From NCBI GenBank assembly GCA_918262735.1, contig CAKJYJ010000001.1, positions 1 through 64,000 on the forward strand: a DNA stretch of 64,000 nucleotides, in the 5' to 3' direction. Positions 52,201 through 59,260 of the stretch are shown piece after piece. The stretch's first letter is position 1. The number at the start of each line of letters is the position of its first letter. The translations under genes and the position numbers were made by a program. The notes beneath the pieces were generated by a model, which did not search any database, was not told the origin of the DNA, and was given only the letters and a program-made list of their open reading frames with translations. The DNA is from Clostridiales bacterium (lineage in GTDB: Bacteria; Bacillota; Clostridia; Christensenellales; UBA1242).

Positions 52201-53868
52201 GATGGAACTTATAGATTAATTATTAATTATCTTGGTGATTTACTTGGCTGTTCAAAAGTATTTGAATTTACAATTGCAAATAGTTCAAAATTCACATATT
52301 CAATTGTTAAGCGTTCAGACGACGGCACATATAAAGAAATAAAAGCAACTGGCAGCTCATTCTCATACACAACAAACGGAATAACATATAGCATTCCAAC
52401 CCACTATATCGTAAATGGTGATTTTGACATTATTACAAACAGCAATTTAAGACTAAGTAAAACATTAGAGAACGAAAGACCAATCAATGGTTACACATAT
52501 ATTTATTGCATTTCAAATTTAGAGGAACAAGGAAACCTAATAACCGAATATTTCTCAATTAGAATTGCAATAACAAAACTTCCAAGCACTAACAACGTTT
52601 TAAGAGAATTAAATGTTTATGGTAGTAATGTTAAAGGAGCAACTGGCAATTTATTAAACATTGCATCTCCAGTAATAACTCCGTATGTAACAACAAAAGA
52701 AGAATATAATGGTGGAACAAGAATATCTTGGTCTAAATATAGCGTAATACCAGAAAATACTGTATCAATTAATGTTTATTATGGCGATATTGACGGGGCC
52801 CCATACATTCCAGAAATAATTACCTCTGGCAACACAAACAGTGTAATATTAAAAACCTCAGGAACTTACTATATTTCTTTCACAGACGTTGCTGGTAACA
52901 CTCAATTATTTGGAACATATAACGATATTAAGTACTTCACAGTTAGATATTTAAGTAGCGTAATATTTGAAGTTAATAACGAAGCTCCAATCAATTATGC
53001 AATTTATGACAGCAAGGTAACAGTTTCTGTTCCCGATATAACGGCAGTATATTATGACGTTAATGCAAAGCCAAAGTTGAATGTTGAATTTAATGGTTCT
53101 GAGTACACAAAATACACCAAAGAAAGCAATAATGTTTGGTCTTTCACAGAGCCAGGTATATACAAAGTTTCATTTAGCGCAAAAATAGATGAAAAAGCAA
53201 TTTATGAAGCTCCAATATACTTCACAATTTTAAGTTCAAGAGAAAGTAGGCTAGGATTTAATTACAATGGCTATGGCAAATATTATATTCAAGATATATT
53301 AAAAGACGGTGTTTCTGTTAATAAAAAATTAGCCAATATAAATAGTGGCGATATGTACGGAGATTATTTAAGAACAATATCTCTTCACACAAACGATTAC
53401 AAAACAGGGACGGGTTATTGGACTTTGGTTATCAACACAAACAATGAGTTTAATCAAACATTCCAATTCACCGTTTGGGTAAACAGAGCAAGAATACCTC
53501 TAGATATTTCAATAGCAAACGGAGAAACAACAACAAATAATATTATTGTTAAATTCAATACATATAATCTATTAACCGAAGCAGGAGATTGCATACTAAG
53601 GATTAGCGGTAAAAAAGATTTAGTGTTAACAAATGAACTTTTAGAATCGGGTAAAATTGATAATACCTATGAGTTAACATTAGACGAAACAAGAGGTTAT
53701 TATATTGAAGTAACGTCGCTTAGTGGTCAACTCCTTTACACATCATATGTTGTTAAGGCAGAGCCATTAAATGCAATTTCAATAATACTTATAACAGTTG
53801 CATCTTTGGTATTTATATCAGGCGCTGTTGTGTTTGTGATTATGCGTAAGAGAATGAAGGTAAGGTAA
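46294..53868 (+). CDS. Giant cell-surface protein with Ig-like beta domains
   Basis: The 2,524-residue protein has a signal peptide (MRGLVKKLIVYSFLITLVLTL..., cleavage likely near residue 35) and one C-terminal membrane helix (about 2,490-2,512) with a short basic tail (RKRMKVR). The region between is beta-rich, very rich in Asn, Tyr, Ser and Thr, and looks like a chain of Ig-like or fibronectin-like domains; recurrent junctions such as VDLQAPVSNVT and VFMDNTPNSIV mark domain starts. No LPXTG sorting signal is present, so it is anchored in the membrane. The ATG at 46294 is preferred, with GAGG five bases upstream. It begins only ~170 bases after the last DnaA box. Adhesion or a structural surface role is plausible, not shown. 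Confidence 0.85.
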   Translation: MRGLVKKLIVYSFLITLVLTLGVSLTGSKKTFAIGNETTYDSFFDATFISDYEFNGEDNQFLYSGKVANAAAFNNNDAFLVNSDKKILVTLGMGYSDNITNLVQTIKVNNTTFDINHTAILNEYGLFVNYGCDLVNRDNNERSNAAFVLVVDPSSLSDISDFIYGKYEIEFSFVYTDDEEVQTQVNLTRSFYVLNKSDYASNVIFANYNTVGSSDYYSNYSKNNLMYFRYNYKYINITISRLYQGLTTVTTLKNINGEFTVSSTNELGNSTNKRNVVISMSSDFDNDNIIYVTFNDVGTYYISYEYINPSLQNDVITKFYYDTLKSTDTAYVFGYQAYYTTQNELTEFKSVDQDAPYIIRKKSNCADITWYIEASISNAFDDGYISSVDDIAKTNQAPVYFQTNARINVENSEYYYFENPTVFLEYEPSNYGSIPLYNKDAVQQAYKVKNYTGSSLSNTGVYLVQLAYTFNSENPYYQYFLFRLTDDAPEVKVFTIEKDGGGNIIYENDIPKQKSLVKNESYTFEDICITKSSLGIFDSASTLSVYKDDEFNGTYRFSTILRDDNYIVITDTAKYKLVLTYGNSDKKGFTSYFTIDKTEITGIQTSNVYKGVGSNYYGNSIIENGKTSSPFVVYWNEKASGAKITLEYKYFPTRFSSISSYSSSALGTMYNSEQNKYSIPSTYTFTYNGGEVPTIEYTNTKNKVVYSENDILSEGGLYIFYIYDETGAEGKYFAVFMDNTPNSIVSYSQNIYTIINNNEMTSIDTTLFFGKYKLIKFNYDNISNYDDWLVNYLNDSNSTTYQGSTYLKILIEKTVYIEINSDTVLSYTLADGNNYGYAINSELSEGVYNENQYSFYSICETTNTYDPVYARNTYNYYKNNYTQTHSITFSTDNSRMIVYYNDGSRSKFLIQAPAVLNDNENIKYTYYQPTAKNTLGNLEILKLSYNTMPSDELIVESITVNYYPFEKDVETGTYTFNLETPGAVIEVYKKGLSNKGTSIIGSSYTFEYTINVEQYNGSLTRTAAGRYEVIREYTSNSIIPVNDPLYRKLVFIVDRNGIISEPDTDQNGNSIYYTGSAISLQIINNFGSTYDNPETLHFYDIYFASKLSKETLTPVLKTNLLPVTVYIPSYKYGYNTINAQHYPYFNIKEQIVNYTYGGAEENYLSYYKLSAYVEYFPRENSPSTQTYVYDSVLSNYQYLTTRGNENSIISYNQEGYYRVTITSGAGDSFSFVFQIEYSKPEFNLLDVENSPLNTDNNGTVYYTNKDKIRIAWENSPSEYLATINQDHITYTINGYSNVIDTQINPVLSNGDNKYYIDLDLDNIGAYTDGCEINITLQFNGREEDYNNNDYFSKTVKLVVDLQAPVSNVTNLVSTTGLSFYGLRTYIEGKKYNTSLTSGLMRYYSFTVDKSDFENYIKTPINATYDYYKLYYRIFEKTGNNTKYVPGNALETDITVRDLSDRVFTQVFADSGVLTFNGILGNVNKYIEIIEEDYAGNRTVYTIYLTDITNEENIDKTVLTYFSSLSDSSNIINHEQEITNSDILDNNGELDLYSKYSFNLNSLDLLKNANIGSLTWSIISVNNVLYVKSPFTDDLYYNYNNYAEGRENEAYTLDELTTLKHSSNVQMVKIYSSPVVNVIQLRVYVLNQVLDIYTTSQVYGENREGIIIRIPNSLNGNVLYAQSVSVRANISGSSVDYISIEGSNSRFIREEQPAISVSGLDISYITYRTGRYVQLDITRNLSMNDYFVYTIYDNYGEIYRIVHIYGQTQITNPITSEGNIVKSYNEEGKIIYYSSENIKYRFDTTIYSRANIEVIENNGYSSVTNTLSIVKTLNSFRVEYSDEYEYTKDINVSIVNNILTIQMLQKGYDFNTKLLGGSKVFIVTLVANQDFDIDDEVTNFEIYNELPSSISFIGKQSSIDVTLILEGNTAYTDAVIINYTPTELKFDFELIVMYPNGDIVTLVDGMEIESDGTYRLIINYLGDLLGCSKVFEFTIANSSKFTYSIVKRSDDGTYKEIKATGSSFSYTTNGITYSIPTHYIVNGDFDIITNSNLRLSKTLENERPINGYTYIYCISNLEEQGNLITEYFSIRIAITKLPSTNNVLRELNVYGSNVKGATGNLLNIASPVITPYVTTKEEYNGGTRISWSKYSVIPENTVSINVYYGDIDGAPYIPEIITSGNTNSVILKTSGTYYISFTDVAGNTQLFGTYNDIKYFTVRYLSSVIFEVNNEAPINYAIYDSKVTVSVPDITAVYYDVNAKPKLNVEFNGSEYTKYTKESNNVWSFTEPGIYKVSFSAKIDEKAIYEAPIYFTILSSRESRLGFNYNGYGKYYIQDILKDGVSVNKKLANINSGDMYGDYLRTISLHTNDYKTGTGYWTLVINTNNEFNQTFQFTVWVNRARIPLDISIANGETTTNNIIVKFNTYNLLTEAGDCILRISGKKDLVLTNELLESGKIDNTYELTLDETRGYYIEVTSLSGQLLYTSYVVKAEPLNAISIILITVASLVFISGAVVFVIMRKRMKVR

Positions 53869-53944
53869 TTCTCTAGAGCAACTATCATATAATAAAAAAA
53901 TGCATCATTCTTAGTCACTGACTTTTGAAACTAGCGAAATAATT

Positions 53945-53979
53945 AACACTTTAATCTGAAAAGGTTAAGGTGTTTTTTT
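53945..53979 (+). terminator. Terminator after the giant surface-protein gene
   Basis: AACACTTTAATC pairs with GGTTAAGGTGTT (12 bp with two GU pairs) around a six-base loop and is followed by T7. Confidence 0.9.
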
Positions 53980-54118
53980 ATTCTCTCTTAACCAGCCAAC
54001 AAAACGGATATTATGCAGTTGTCATAGGTTGTCATTGTTATCTTAAAATTAATAATCATTAGACATTCATTTTAACCTTGACAACAAAGAATATTCGTTT
54101 ACACTAAAAAACAAAGAG

Positions 54119-54161
54119 AAAAAAAAGAGTCGTGCGATTGCTCTGCCAGCACACACTCTTT
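54119..54161 (-). terminator. Terminator of the defence-island transcript
   Basis: On the minus strand AAAGAGT..GTGC pairs with GCAC..ACTCTTT and is followed by a run of eight T. It is ~100 bases after the ATPase stop codon. Confidence 0.75.
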
Positions 54162-54186
54162 CCTCTAACCAAGTTATTTTATTTGT

Positions 54187-54235
54187 GCTTGTCTTCGGTG
54201 GAGCGATAGCTCCACCGACCTGTATTAAGACAAGC
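54187..54235. other. Long two-part hairpin in the 3' region of the defence island
   Basis: An outer 9-bp stem GCTTGTCTT/AAGACAAGC encloses an inner perfect 9-bp stem CGGTGGAGC-GATA-GCTCCACCG. It is GC-rich compared with the surroundings. Together with the terminator that follows, it could be a stable 3' UTR or a small RNA of ~150 bases. A 61-codon open frame runs through it but has no ribosome site and I do not accept it as a gene. The rest of 53,980-54,118 shows nothing. Confidence 0.5.
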
Positions 54236-54262
54236 GCACGTTTAACTGCCATTTTATATATT

Positions 54263-56095
54263 TTAATTATTAAAAATACTTTCTACACTATCAAATAAAG
54301 GTTTAAAATCTTTGAAAACTTCTTTATCTGCAATTAATAAATCTTTCCAAAAATCTTTTTTATGTACATCTTTCATTTTGTAAAAATCTAATAATTCTGA
54401 AACCTTTTCTGCTTTCCCGTTATCTCTTAAAAAATCTTCTGAAATTAATGATTCTATTTCAATAAAACAATAATTGCTAGATTTTTTATTTACATATTTT
54501 TCTAATCTGGTAGGAACGGGTATTGTCATAGCATATCTATTACAATGTGTATTTTTTAAATACAATCCAGTATTAATCGTACCTTTTTCTTCAGAGTATA
54601 ATTTTTCATCTGAGTTATTTTTAAGTGTCTTTACCTTTTTATATTTCGAATAACCCTCGTTATCAAAATCAAAAAGACAAATTCGTTTGCAATTACTATC
54701 TAATGTTGTATTTTGACAATTTAAAAAATTATATAAGCCACCAGTTGAATATCCTCCTTCAATTACAAATTGTGCTACCGCTTTAAATTTTTCATCTATG
54801 TTATTTTCTGTAATATCCGTTATATCGTTTAATTTTAAATAAGCAATCTTATAAATTTGACAGTATTCATCTTCCACCAAAAGTGCATTCCCATTTTGTC
54901 CTAAAGTTTTTTCCAATTCAATAATTCTGTCATTTTGGTTTTTTAATTTTGTATAAAAACTTTTATTCGCTTCTTTTAATTCTGCATAATCAAATTGATT
55001 GACATTAATTATTTTAGGTGAACTATTTTGTTGACTAAAAATCTCATAAAATTCAGCATAATTTGGTGCCAATGAAATAGTAGCAGGAGAATGTGTTGTT
55101 ATTACTACTTGAATGCCTTTTTTAATATAAAAATCTTCAATAACTTTGTAAAACGCTTCAGTAAGAGAAGGATTTAATGGAGCATCATATTCATCAAATA
55201 AAACTAGTTTTACATCTTTACTTATTTCTTCATCAAGTGATATTAATGCCAATTTTAAAATTGCTTTCTCACCATCACTTAAATCAGTTAATGCTCTTAT
55301 TTCATCATTATTTCTTAGTTTTGGGTTCTCTTCCATATTTGGAATATAAAACGAATAATCATCTTTAAATCTATATTTAAAGCCAAGATCTGCAAATAGT
55401 TTATTTAAGACCGTCCAAGGGGCAGTTCTTAACCATGCACTATTATCAAATTTATCAGAGGTGTTAGAACATTCTATTTGTCTATTCGCTCGTTCACAGC
55501 AAGCCATATAAAACAAATTCCCAACTTGTTGAATAATATCATTCTCATTTCTCCATATAAAATCTTGTGGAATAATATGTTCAAATTCATCTCTTGATAT
55601 ATAAAAAATACTATCATCCCTATATTTTTCTTTTAATAATGATAAAAGTTTTTCTATAGATCTCCATGATGGATTTTTTGTGCCATTATCATAAAATATA
55701 AGAGTTCCATTATTAAATTTTTGTCTTTTTCTTGTATCTAACCACTGTTGATTTTGATTAAATCCTATGTTTTGCAAATAAAATTCCCAAGCTTGATTTA
55801 TATTGATTTGTCTCAAGTTAATAGAGTACTGGCCAAAATCATTCCCTAAATCAATATTATCACGAAATGATAAAAATAAAATATTTTCAATATTTTCTAC
55901 ATTTTCGCTTTCATCTGTTATTTTTACGCTTCTAGATATTTTTTCGTTTGTATTATTGGCTATTATCTTGAGAAGTTGACTTTTCCCAGTTCCATTTACA
56001 CCAGATATTATTATTAAATCGCCATTAAAAATATAATCAGTATTATTTTTATAAGATTTATAATTTTCTAATATTTTAATTTCAAGTTTTTTCAT
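54263..56095 (-). CDS. OLD-like ATPase with TOPRIM-type C-terminal region
   Basis: The 610-residue protein has an ABC-type ATPase split in the sequence: Walker A GVNGTGKS (residues 32-39), signature LSDGEKAILKLAL, Walker B KLVLFDEYDAPLNP, and the His switch TTHSPAT. Between them is a long insert. The C-terminal third has LLVEDEYCQIYK and RICLFDFDNEGY, matching the Glu and DxD motifs of TOPRIM nucleases seen in OLD-family proteins. Such proteins act in anti-phage defence. It follows the restriction nuclease gene by 45 bases in the same direction, so it is probably part of the same island or an accessory of the restriction-modification system. The nuclease activity is inferred. Confidence 0.78.
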   Translation of the reverse strand: MKKLEIKILENYKSYKNNTDYIFNGDLIIISGVNGTGKSQLLKIIANNTNEKISRSVKITDESENVENIENILFLSFRDNIDLGNDFGQYSINLRQININQAWEFYLQNIGFNQNQQWLDTRKRQKFNNGTLIFYDNGTKNPSWRSIEKLLSLLKEKYRDDSIFYISRDEFEHIIPQDFIWRNENDIIQQVGNLFYMACCERANRQIECSNTSDKFDNSAWLRTAPWTVLNKLFADLGFKYRFKDDYSFYIPNMEENPKLRNNDEIRALTDLSDGEKAILKLALISLDEEISKDVKLVLFDEYDAPLNPSLTEAFYKVIEDFYIKKGIQVVITTHSPATISLAPNYAEFYEIFSQQNSSPKIINVNQFDYAELKEANKSFYTKLKNQNDRIIELEKTLGQNGNALLVEDEYCQIYKIAYLKLNDITDITENNIDEKFKAVAQFVIEGGYSTGGLYNFLNCQNTTLDSNCKRICLFDFDNEGYSKYKKVKTLKNNSDEKLYSEEKGTINTGLYLKNTHCNRYAMTIPVPTRLEKYVNKKSSNYCFIEIESLISEDFLRDNGKAEKVSELLDFYKMKDVHKKDFWKDLLIADKEVFKDFKPLFDSVESIFNN

Positions 56096-56140
56096 TTGAT
56101 TCTCCTATTCAAAACTTATATATAATCTTCATAGCATTGT

Positions 56141-56887
56141 TTAAAAACTATCAAAACCCTCATATGTTTTAAATGCTAATAAATACAAAGATTTTAGAAG
56201 ATTTTTATCCTTTTGTTTAAGTTCTTGGAATACAGTATCTTTTTCTCTCTTATTTGCTATTGTTTTGTTTACAATTTTCGTTATTATTTCAGGCAAAACT
56301 TTACATAGTTTAGCGAATGCATCTTTTTCTCCAGTAACTATTTCATAGAATTTATCAATAGAGATTCTTCTAATTCTTTCATTTTCAACCTTTTGCCCGC
56401 TCATAGTTCTTTGCCATTTTATATTTTGACTATTTTTAGCAATTACTTCAACTAAAGCACAAATGCAATCTGATTCTTTTAATGCTTGATTTTGCAAGTT
56501 GATGTAAACACTGTCGGCACCACCTTTATTCATTGTATTATGTTTATTCTTTAATTCTACATAATATTTTTGTGTACCATCATTAAAAATAATATCAAAA
56601 CCCATTTGTGGAACTTCACAGTTCCTTATATATTTGAAAATTTTTTGATGAAAATAGCCGATAGCGTTTGTATTGCTTTTATCTCTTTGTCTTGCAATTT
56701 CTTCATTAAGAATTGTTTTTATTTTCTTATTATAAACAATAGAGTCGAATGTTAATTTTATTGGGTCAATAATATTTTCGTTAAATCTTTCTAGATTGAT
56801 ACCTTTAAGAGTTTCTCTATATTCATCCAAAGTTTCCTTAATGTGATTTTCCAAATCGCTATCACTAATAAAATTTAAATATGCCAT
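56141..56887 (-). CDS. Eco47II/Sau96I-type type II restriction endonuclease
   Basis: The 248-residue protein matches the Eco47II family, whose members cut at GGNCC. Signatures are MAYLNFISDSDL at the N-terminus, a conserved NIIDPIKLTFDSIV stretch, IGYFHQKIFKYI, and the PD-(D/E)XK-type core FDIIFNDGTQKYYVELKNKHNTMN with Asp, Glu and Lys (about residues 99-122). Its start overlaps the methyltransferase stop by one base (TAATG), a typical coupling that makes methylase come first. The recognition site is inferred from the family. Confidence 0.88.
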   Translation of the reverse strand: MAYLNFISDSDLENHIKETLDEYRETLKGINLERFNENIIDPIKLTFDSIVYNKKIKTILNEEIARQRDKSNTNAIGYFHQKIFKYIRNCEVPQMGFDIIFNDGTQKYYVELKNKHNTMNKGGADSVYINLQNQALKESDCICALVEVIAKNSQNIKWQRTMSGQKVENERIRRISIDKFYEIVTGEKDAFAKLCKVLPEIITKIVNKTIANKREKDTVFQELKQKDKNLLKSLYLLAFKTYEGFDSF

Positions 56888-58095
56888 TATTTTATCTCCT
56901 TTAGTACTTTTATAATTGATAAACCAATTTCTTTTGCTAAATTAACAGGTACAGCATTTCCAATTTGTTTATATTTACTATTTAAACTGCCAGTAAATTG
57001 CCATGAGTCAGGGAACGATTGTATCCTAGCACTTTCTCTTATGGTAAAAGGTCTTGTTTCATCTGGATGACATCTATCTGTTTGTTTCATACAAGGCGAA
57101 CACAAAATTGTTAAACTTGGTTCATCCCATGAAATTCTTCTAGCCATTCCTGTTTTGCCTCCACCAAGATTATAAGATCCTTTCATATATGCTTTTGCAA
57201 CATCTTCAGGCAAATCTCGCCAACATCCACCTGGTGGGACTAAATCAAATACTTCTTTTTTGTTTTGTGGATATGATGCACCTTCTGATTTAGGAACATC
57301 TTTTAAAGTATCTCTCAAAACAGGTTTATATTCATAAGGGGTGGGATATACGAATTCAACTGGAATATCATTTCTAATACCAATTATAACAATTCTTTCT
57401 CGTTTTTCTGCAACTCCATAATCCCAAGCATTTAATACTTTGTATTGAACTCGATATCCGATTTCTTCAAAAACATTTATCATAGTTTGTAATGTTTTTC
57501 CACCATCATGGCTAACAAGCCCCTTAACATTTTCGGCTAAAAACATTTTTGGTTTTAATTGTTTTAGTATTTTTGCATAATAATAAAACATTGTACCCCT
57601 TACATCATTTAACCCCAATCTTTTTCCCGCATAACTAAATGATTGACAAGGGTAGCCACCAGATAGTAAATCTAATTCACCTTGTTTAATATTTAGCATT
57701 TTTAATAAATCTTGTTCTGCTAAATTTTCAACTGAATCGCAAATCACATTCCAATTTGGTCTATTTGCCGTTAATGTGTTACAAGAATCTTTGTCAAAAT
57801 CATTTGATAATAAATTTTCAAAACCTGCTTGTTCTAATCCAAGAGCCAAACCACCAGCACCTGCAAATAATTCAACATTTGTAAAAGTGTTTTTATTGGT
57901 GTCAACATTAAGAAGTTTATTTGCATCAATACTAAAATTTATAACAATCGAGCGAAGATTCTCGTAGTTTGGTTTTGATTTTCCAGACAACCAATCACTT
58001 ACTTGAGCTTGTGTTGCATTTATAATTTTTGCAAAGCTTGTTTGATTTAAGCCGTTTTCATGTATTGTTTGTTGTAGTAGTTGAGCGAATTCCAT
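56887..58095 (-). CDS. HTH-fused DNA (cytosine-5) methyltransferase
   Basis: This modification enzyme protects the host sites cut by the adjacent nuclease (likely GGNCC). Residues 1-65 are an HTH of the Cro/CI type (NQTSFAKIINATQAQVSDWLSGKSKPNYENL). The methyltransferase follows with motif I VELFAGAGGLALGLE, the catalytic Pro-Cys in GGYPCQSFSYAGKR (motif IV), motif VI LAENVKGL, motif VIII EKRERIVIIGI and motif X IGNAVPVNLA. The total is 402 residues. Fused HTH domains repress their own promoter and control restriction-modification timing. A palindrome upstream (58158-58175) is a candidate operator. Confidence 0.93.
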   Translation of the reverse strand: MEFAQLLQQTIHENGLNQTSFAKIINATQAQVSDWLSGKSKPNYENLRSIVINFSIDANKLLNVDTNKNTFTNVELFAGAGGLALGLEQAGFENLLSNDFDKDSCNTLTANRPNWNVICDSVENLAEQDLLKMLNIKQGELDLLSGGYPCQSFSYAGKRLGLNDVRGTMFYYYAKILKQLKPKMFLAENVKGLVSHDGGKTLQTMINVFEEIGYRVQYKVLNAWDYGVAEKRERIVIIGIRNDIPVEFVYPTPYEYKPVLRDTLKDVPKSEGASYPQNKKEVFDLVPPGGCWRDLPEDVAKAYMKGSYNLGGGKTGMARRISWDEPSLTILCSPCMKQTDRCHPDETRPFTIRESARIQSFPDSWQFTGSLNSKYKQIGNAVPVNLAKEIGLSIIKVLKEIK

Positions 58096-58123
58096 TTTTA
58101 CACCTCATATATTTCGTTAATTC

Positions 58124-58129
58124 ATTATA
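58124..58129 (-). promoter_or_regulatory. Extended -10 box of the methyltransferase promoter
   Basis: On the minus strand the sequence TGTGCTATAAT gives a perfect TATAAT with an upstream TG. The -35 region is weak (TACACT at 16 bases), which suits a regulated promoter. Confidence 0.6.
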
Positions 58130-58157
58130 GCACAAAATTTTTGAAAGTGTATTAATT

Positions 58158-58203
58158 TTATAGGAATTCCTATAATTTTTTTGATAATATTTTTTGGAAT
58201 TCC
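58158..58203. promoter_or_regulatory. Two GGAATTCC-centred palindromes, candidate methyltransferase operator
   Basis: A perfect 18-base palindrome TTATAGGAATTCCTATAA (58158-58175) and a second GGAATTCC (58196-58203) have centres 33 bases apart, about three helical turns. They lie just upstream of the weak -35 region and overlap the 3' end of the preceding gene. The HTH part of the methyltransferase is the likely binder. Confidence 0.5.
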
Positions 58204-59081
58204 TTTAATTTGTTCTCATCTTGCAATATTTCTAAATGCGGAATTTCAAAAATATCCAAAAAGCCGAGTCTTTTCAATTCTTCAATTTGTTCAAAAACAT
58301 TCGTATTTGCTTGGCACCACATGTTTAAACCAAATAATGCATTTGTTTTTATACATGAGTCTTGTCTGTTTTGCAAACCCTCATATGAATTAATCCCATT
58401 TTCAATAATCACTGCATACCTTTGCTTTTCTTCGTCTGACATTATTCTAATATCATCAATACTTTGTAAAGGGTATCGTTCTACTACTTTATCATAATCA
58501 TAACCAAACATTTTTGCATTTCTTCGATCTTGTTCTTCAGTATTGAATTCCTTAAAAACATGTTTTCCTTCTTCTGAAAGTTGATAAGAATGAAATGTTG
58601 AATTTGGATATTTAATTTTATTCGCATCTGTTTCTAGTGTTGCATTTATTCTATTTACCAATCTAAACAATTCTTTATCGTGTGGCACAAAATCAATAGT
58701 TATAATATCGGGCAATACCTCAGCACATATTTCTTTTACATGAAGCAGTTCATTCTTTTTATCTTGAATTTCTTCTTCTAATGTATTGTATATTCTTGAT
58801 TTATAGTCATCATCTTTATGTGCAGATTTTTTATTTCTTTCATAATAAATTCTATCTATAATTTTATCGTTCTGTTTTATATTTTTCCTTTTAGCAGTGG
58901 TATTGAATAATTCATCTAAAACATTTACTAAGTTGATGTAAAATATTTGTCTTAATTTATCAGTTCTTTCTCTTAAATCTAAATTAGACAACTCTAAAAC
59001 ATTGTTAGAAATATATAAAAAGCTATCAATACATTTTTTTGCGATTATTAAGAAATTTGCATTTTCCCATTTATTTTTCAT
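58170..59081 (-). CDS. Possible HEPN-domain protein of the defence island
   Basis: The 303-residue protein is mostly helical with no membrane segment. Its N-terminal ~110 residues carry ERNKKSAHKD, in which Arg82-Asn83-x4-His88 fits the HEPN RNase motif (R, a polar residue, four residues, H), at the expected place after two to three helices. The C-terminal two thirds are charged and not recognised (EEGKHVFKEFNTEEQ; SYEGLQNRQDS). The last gene bases overlap the palindrome that may control the methyltransferase. It reads towards the restriction-modification genes and may be co-transcribed. HEPN proteins are frequent RNases of toxin and defence systems; here the call rests on one motif. Confidence 0.5.
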   Translation of the reverse strand: MKNKWENANFLIIAKKCIDSFLYISNNVLELSNLDLRERTDKLRQIFYINLVNVLDELFNTTAKRKNIKQNDKIIDRIYYERNKKSAHKDDDYKSRIYNTLEEEIQDKKNELLHVKEICAEVLPDIITIDFVPHDKELFRLVNRINATLETDANKIKYPNSTFHSYQLSEEGKHVFKEFNTEEQDRRNAKMFGYDYDKVVERYPLQSIDDIRIMSDEEKQRYAVIIENGINSYEGLQNRQDSCIKTNALFGLNMWCQANTNVFEQIEELKRLGFLDIFEIPHLEILQDENKLKEFQKILSKKL

Positions 59082-59143
59082 TGTTTGATTCCTTTATTAT
59101 CATTTGTATAGCAATATTATATCATAAATTAAACAATCTTTGT

Positions 59144-59178
59144 ATAAAAAATATGCAAAGAATAAATCTCTGCATATT
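59144..59178 (-). terminator. Terminator after the coupling ATPase gene
   Basis: AATATGCA pairs with TGCATATT around a 13-base loop and is followed on the minus strand by T-rich sequence. It separates the coupling-protein transcript from the defence island. Confidence 0.75.
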
Positions 59179-59260
59179 ATTTTGCAAGTTTCAAAAGTCT
59201 TTAACCTTTAATGGTGCATTTTTAATATGTTTTAACTATATATAATATATAGGTTAAATA

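Noticed and set aside
54067-54252. 61-residue open frame before the defence-island end
   Set aside because: It reads through two strong hairpins and a terminator and has no ribosome site; I treat the segment as non-coding.
54263-58095. Avoidance of GGNCC in the window as support for the restriction-modification specificity
   Set aside because: GGNCC sites are present, for example near 33,886, 34,647, 35,659 and 52,797, so there is no complete avoidance; statistics would be needed.
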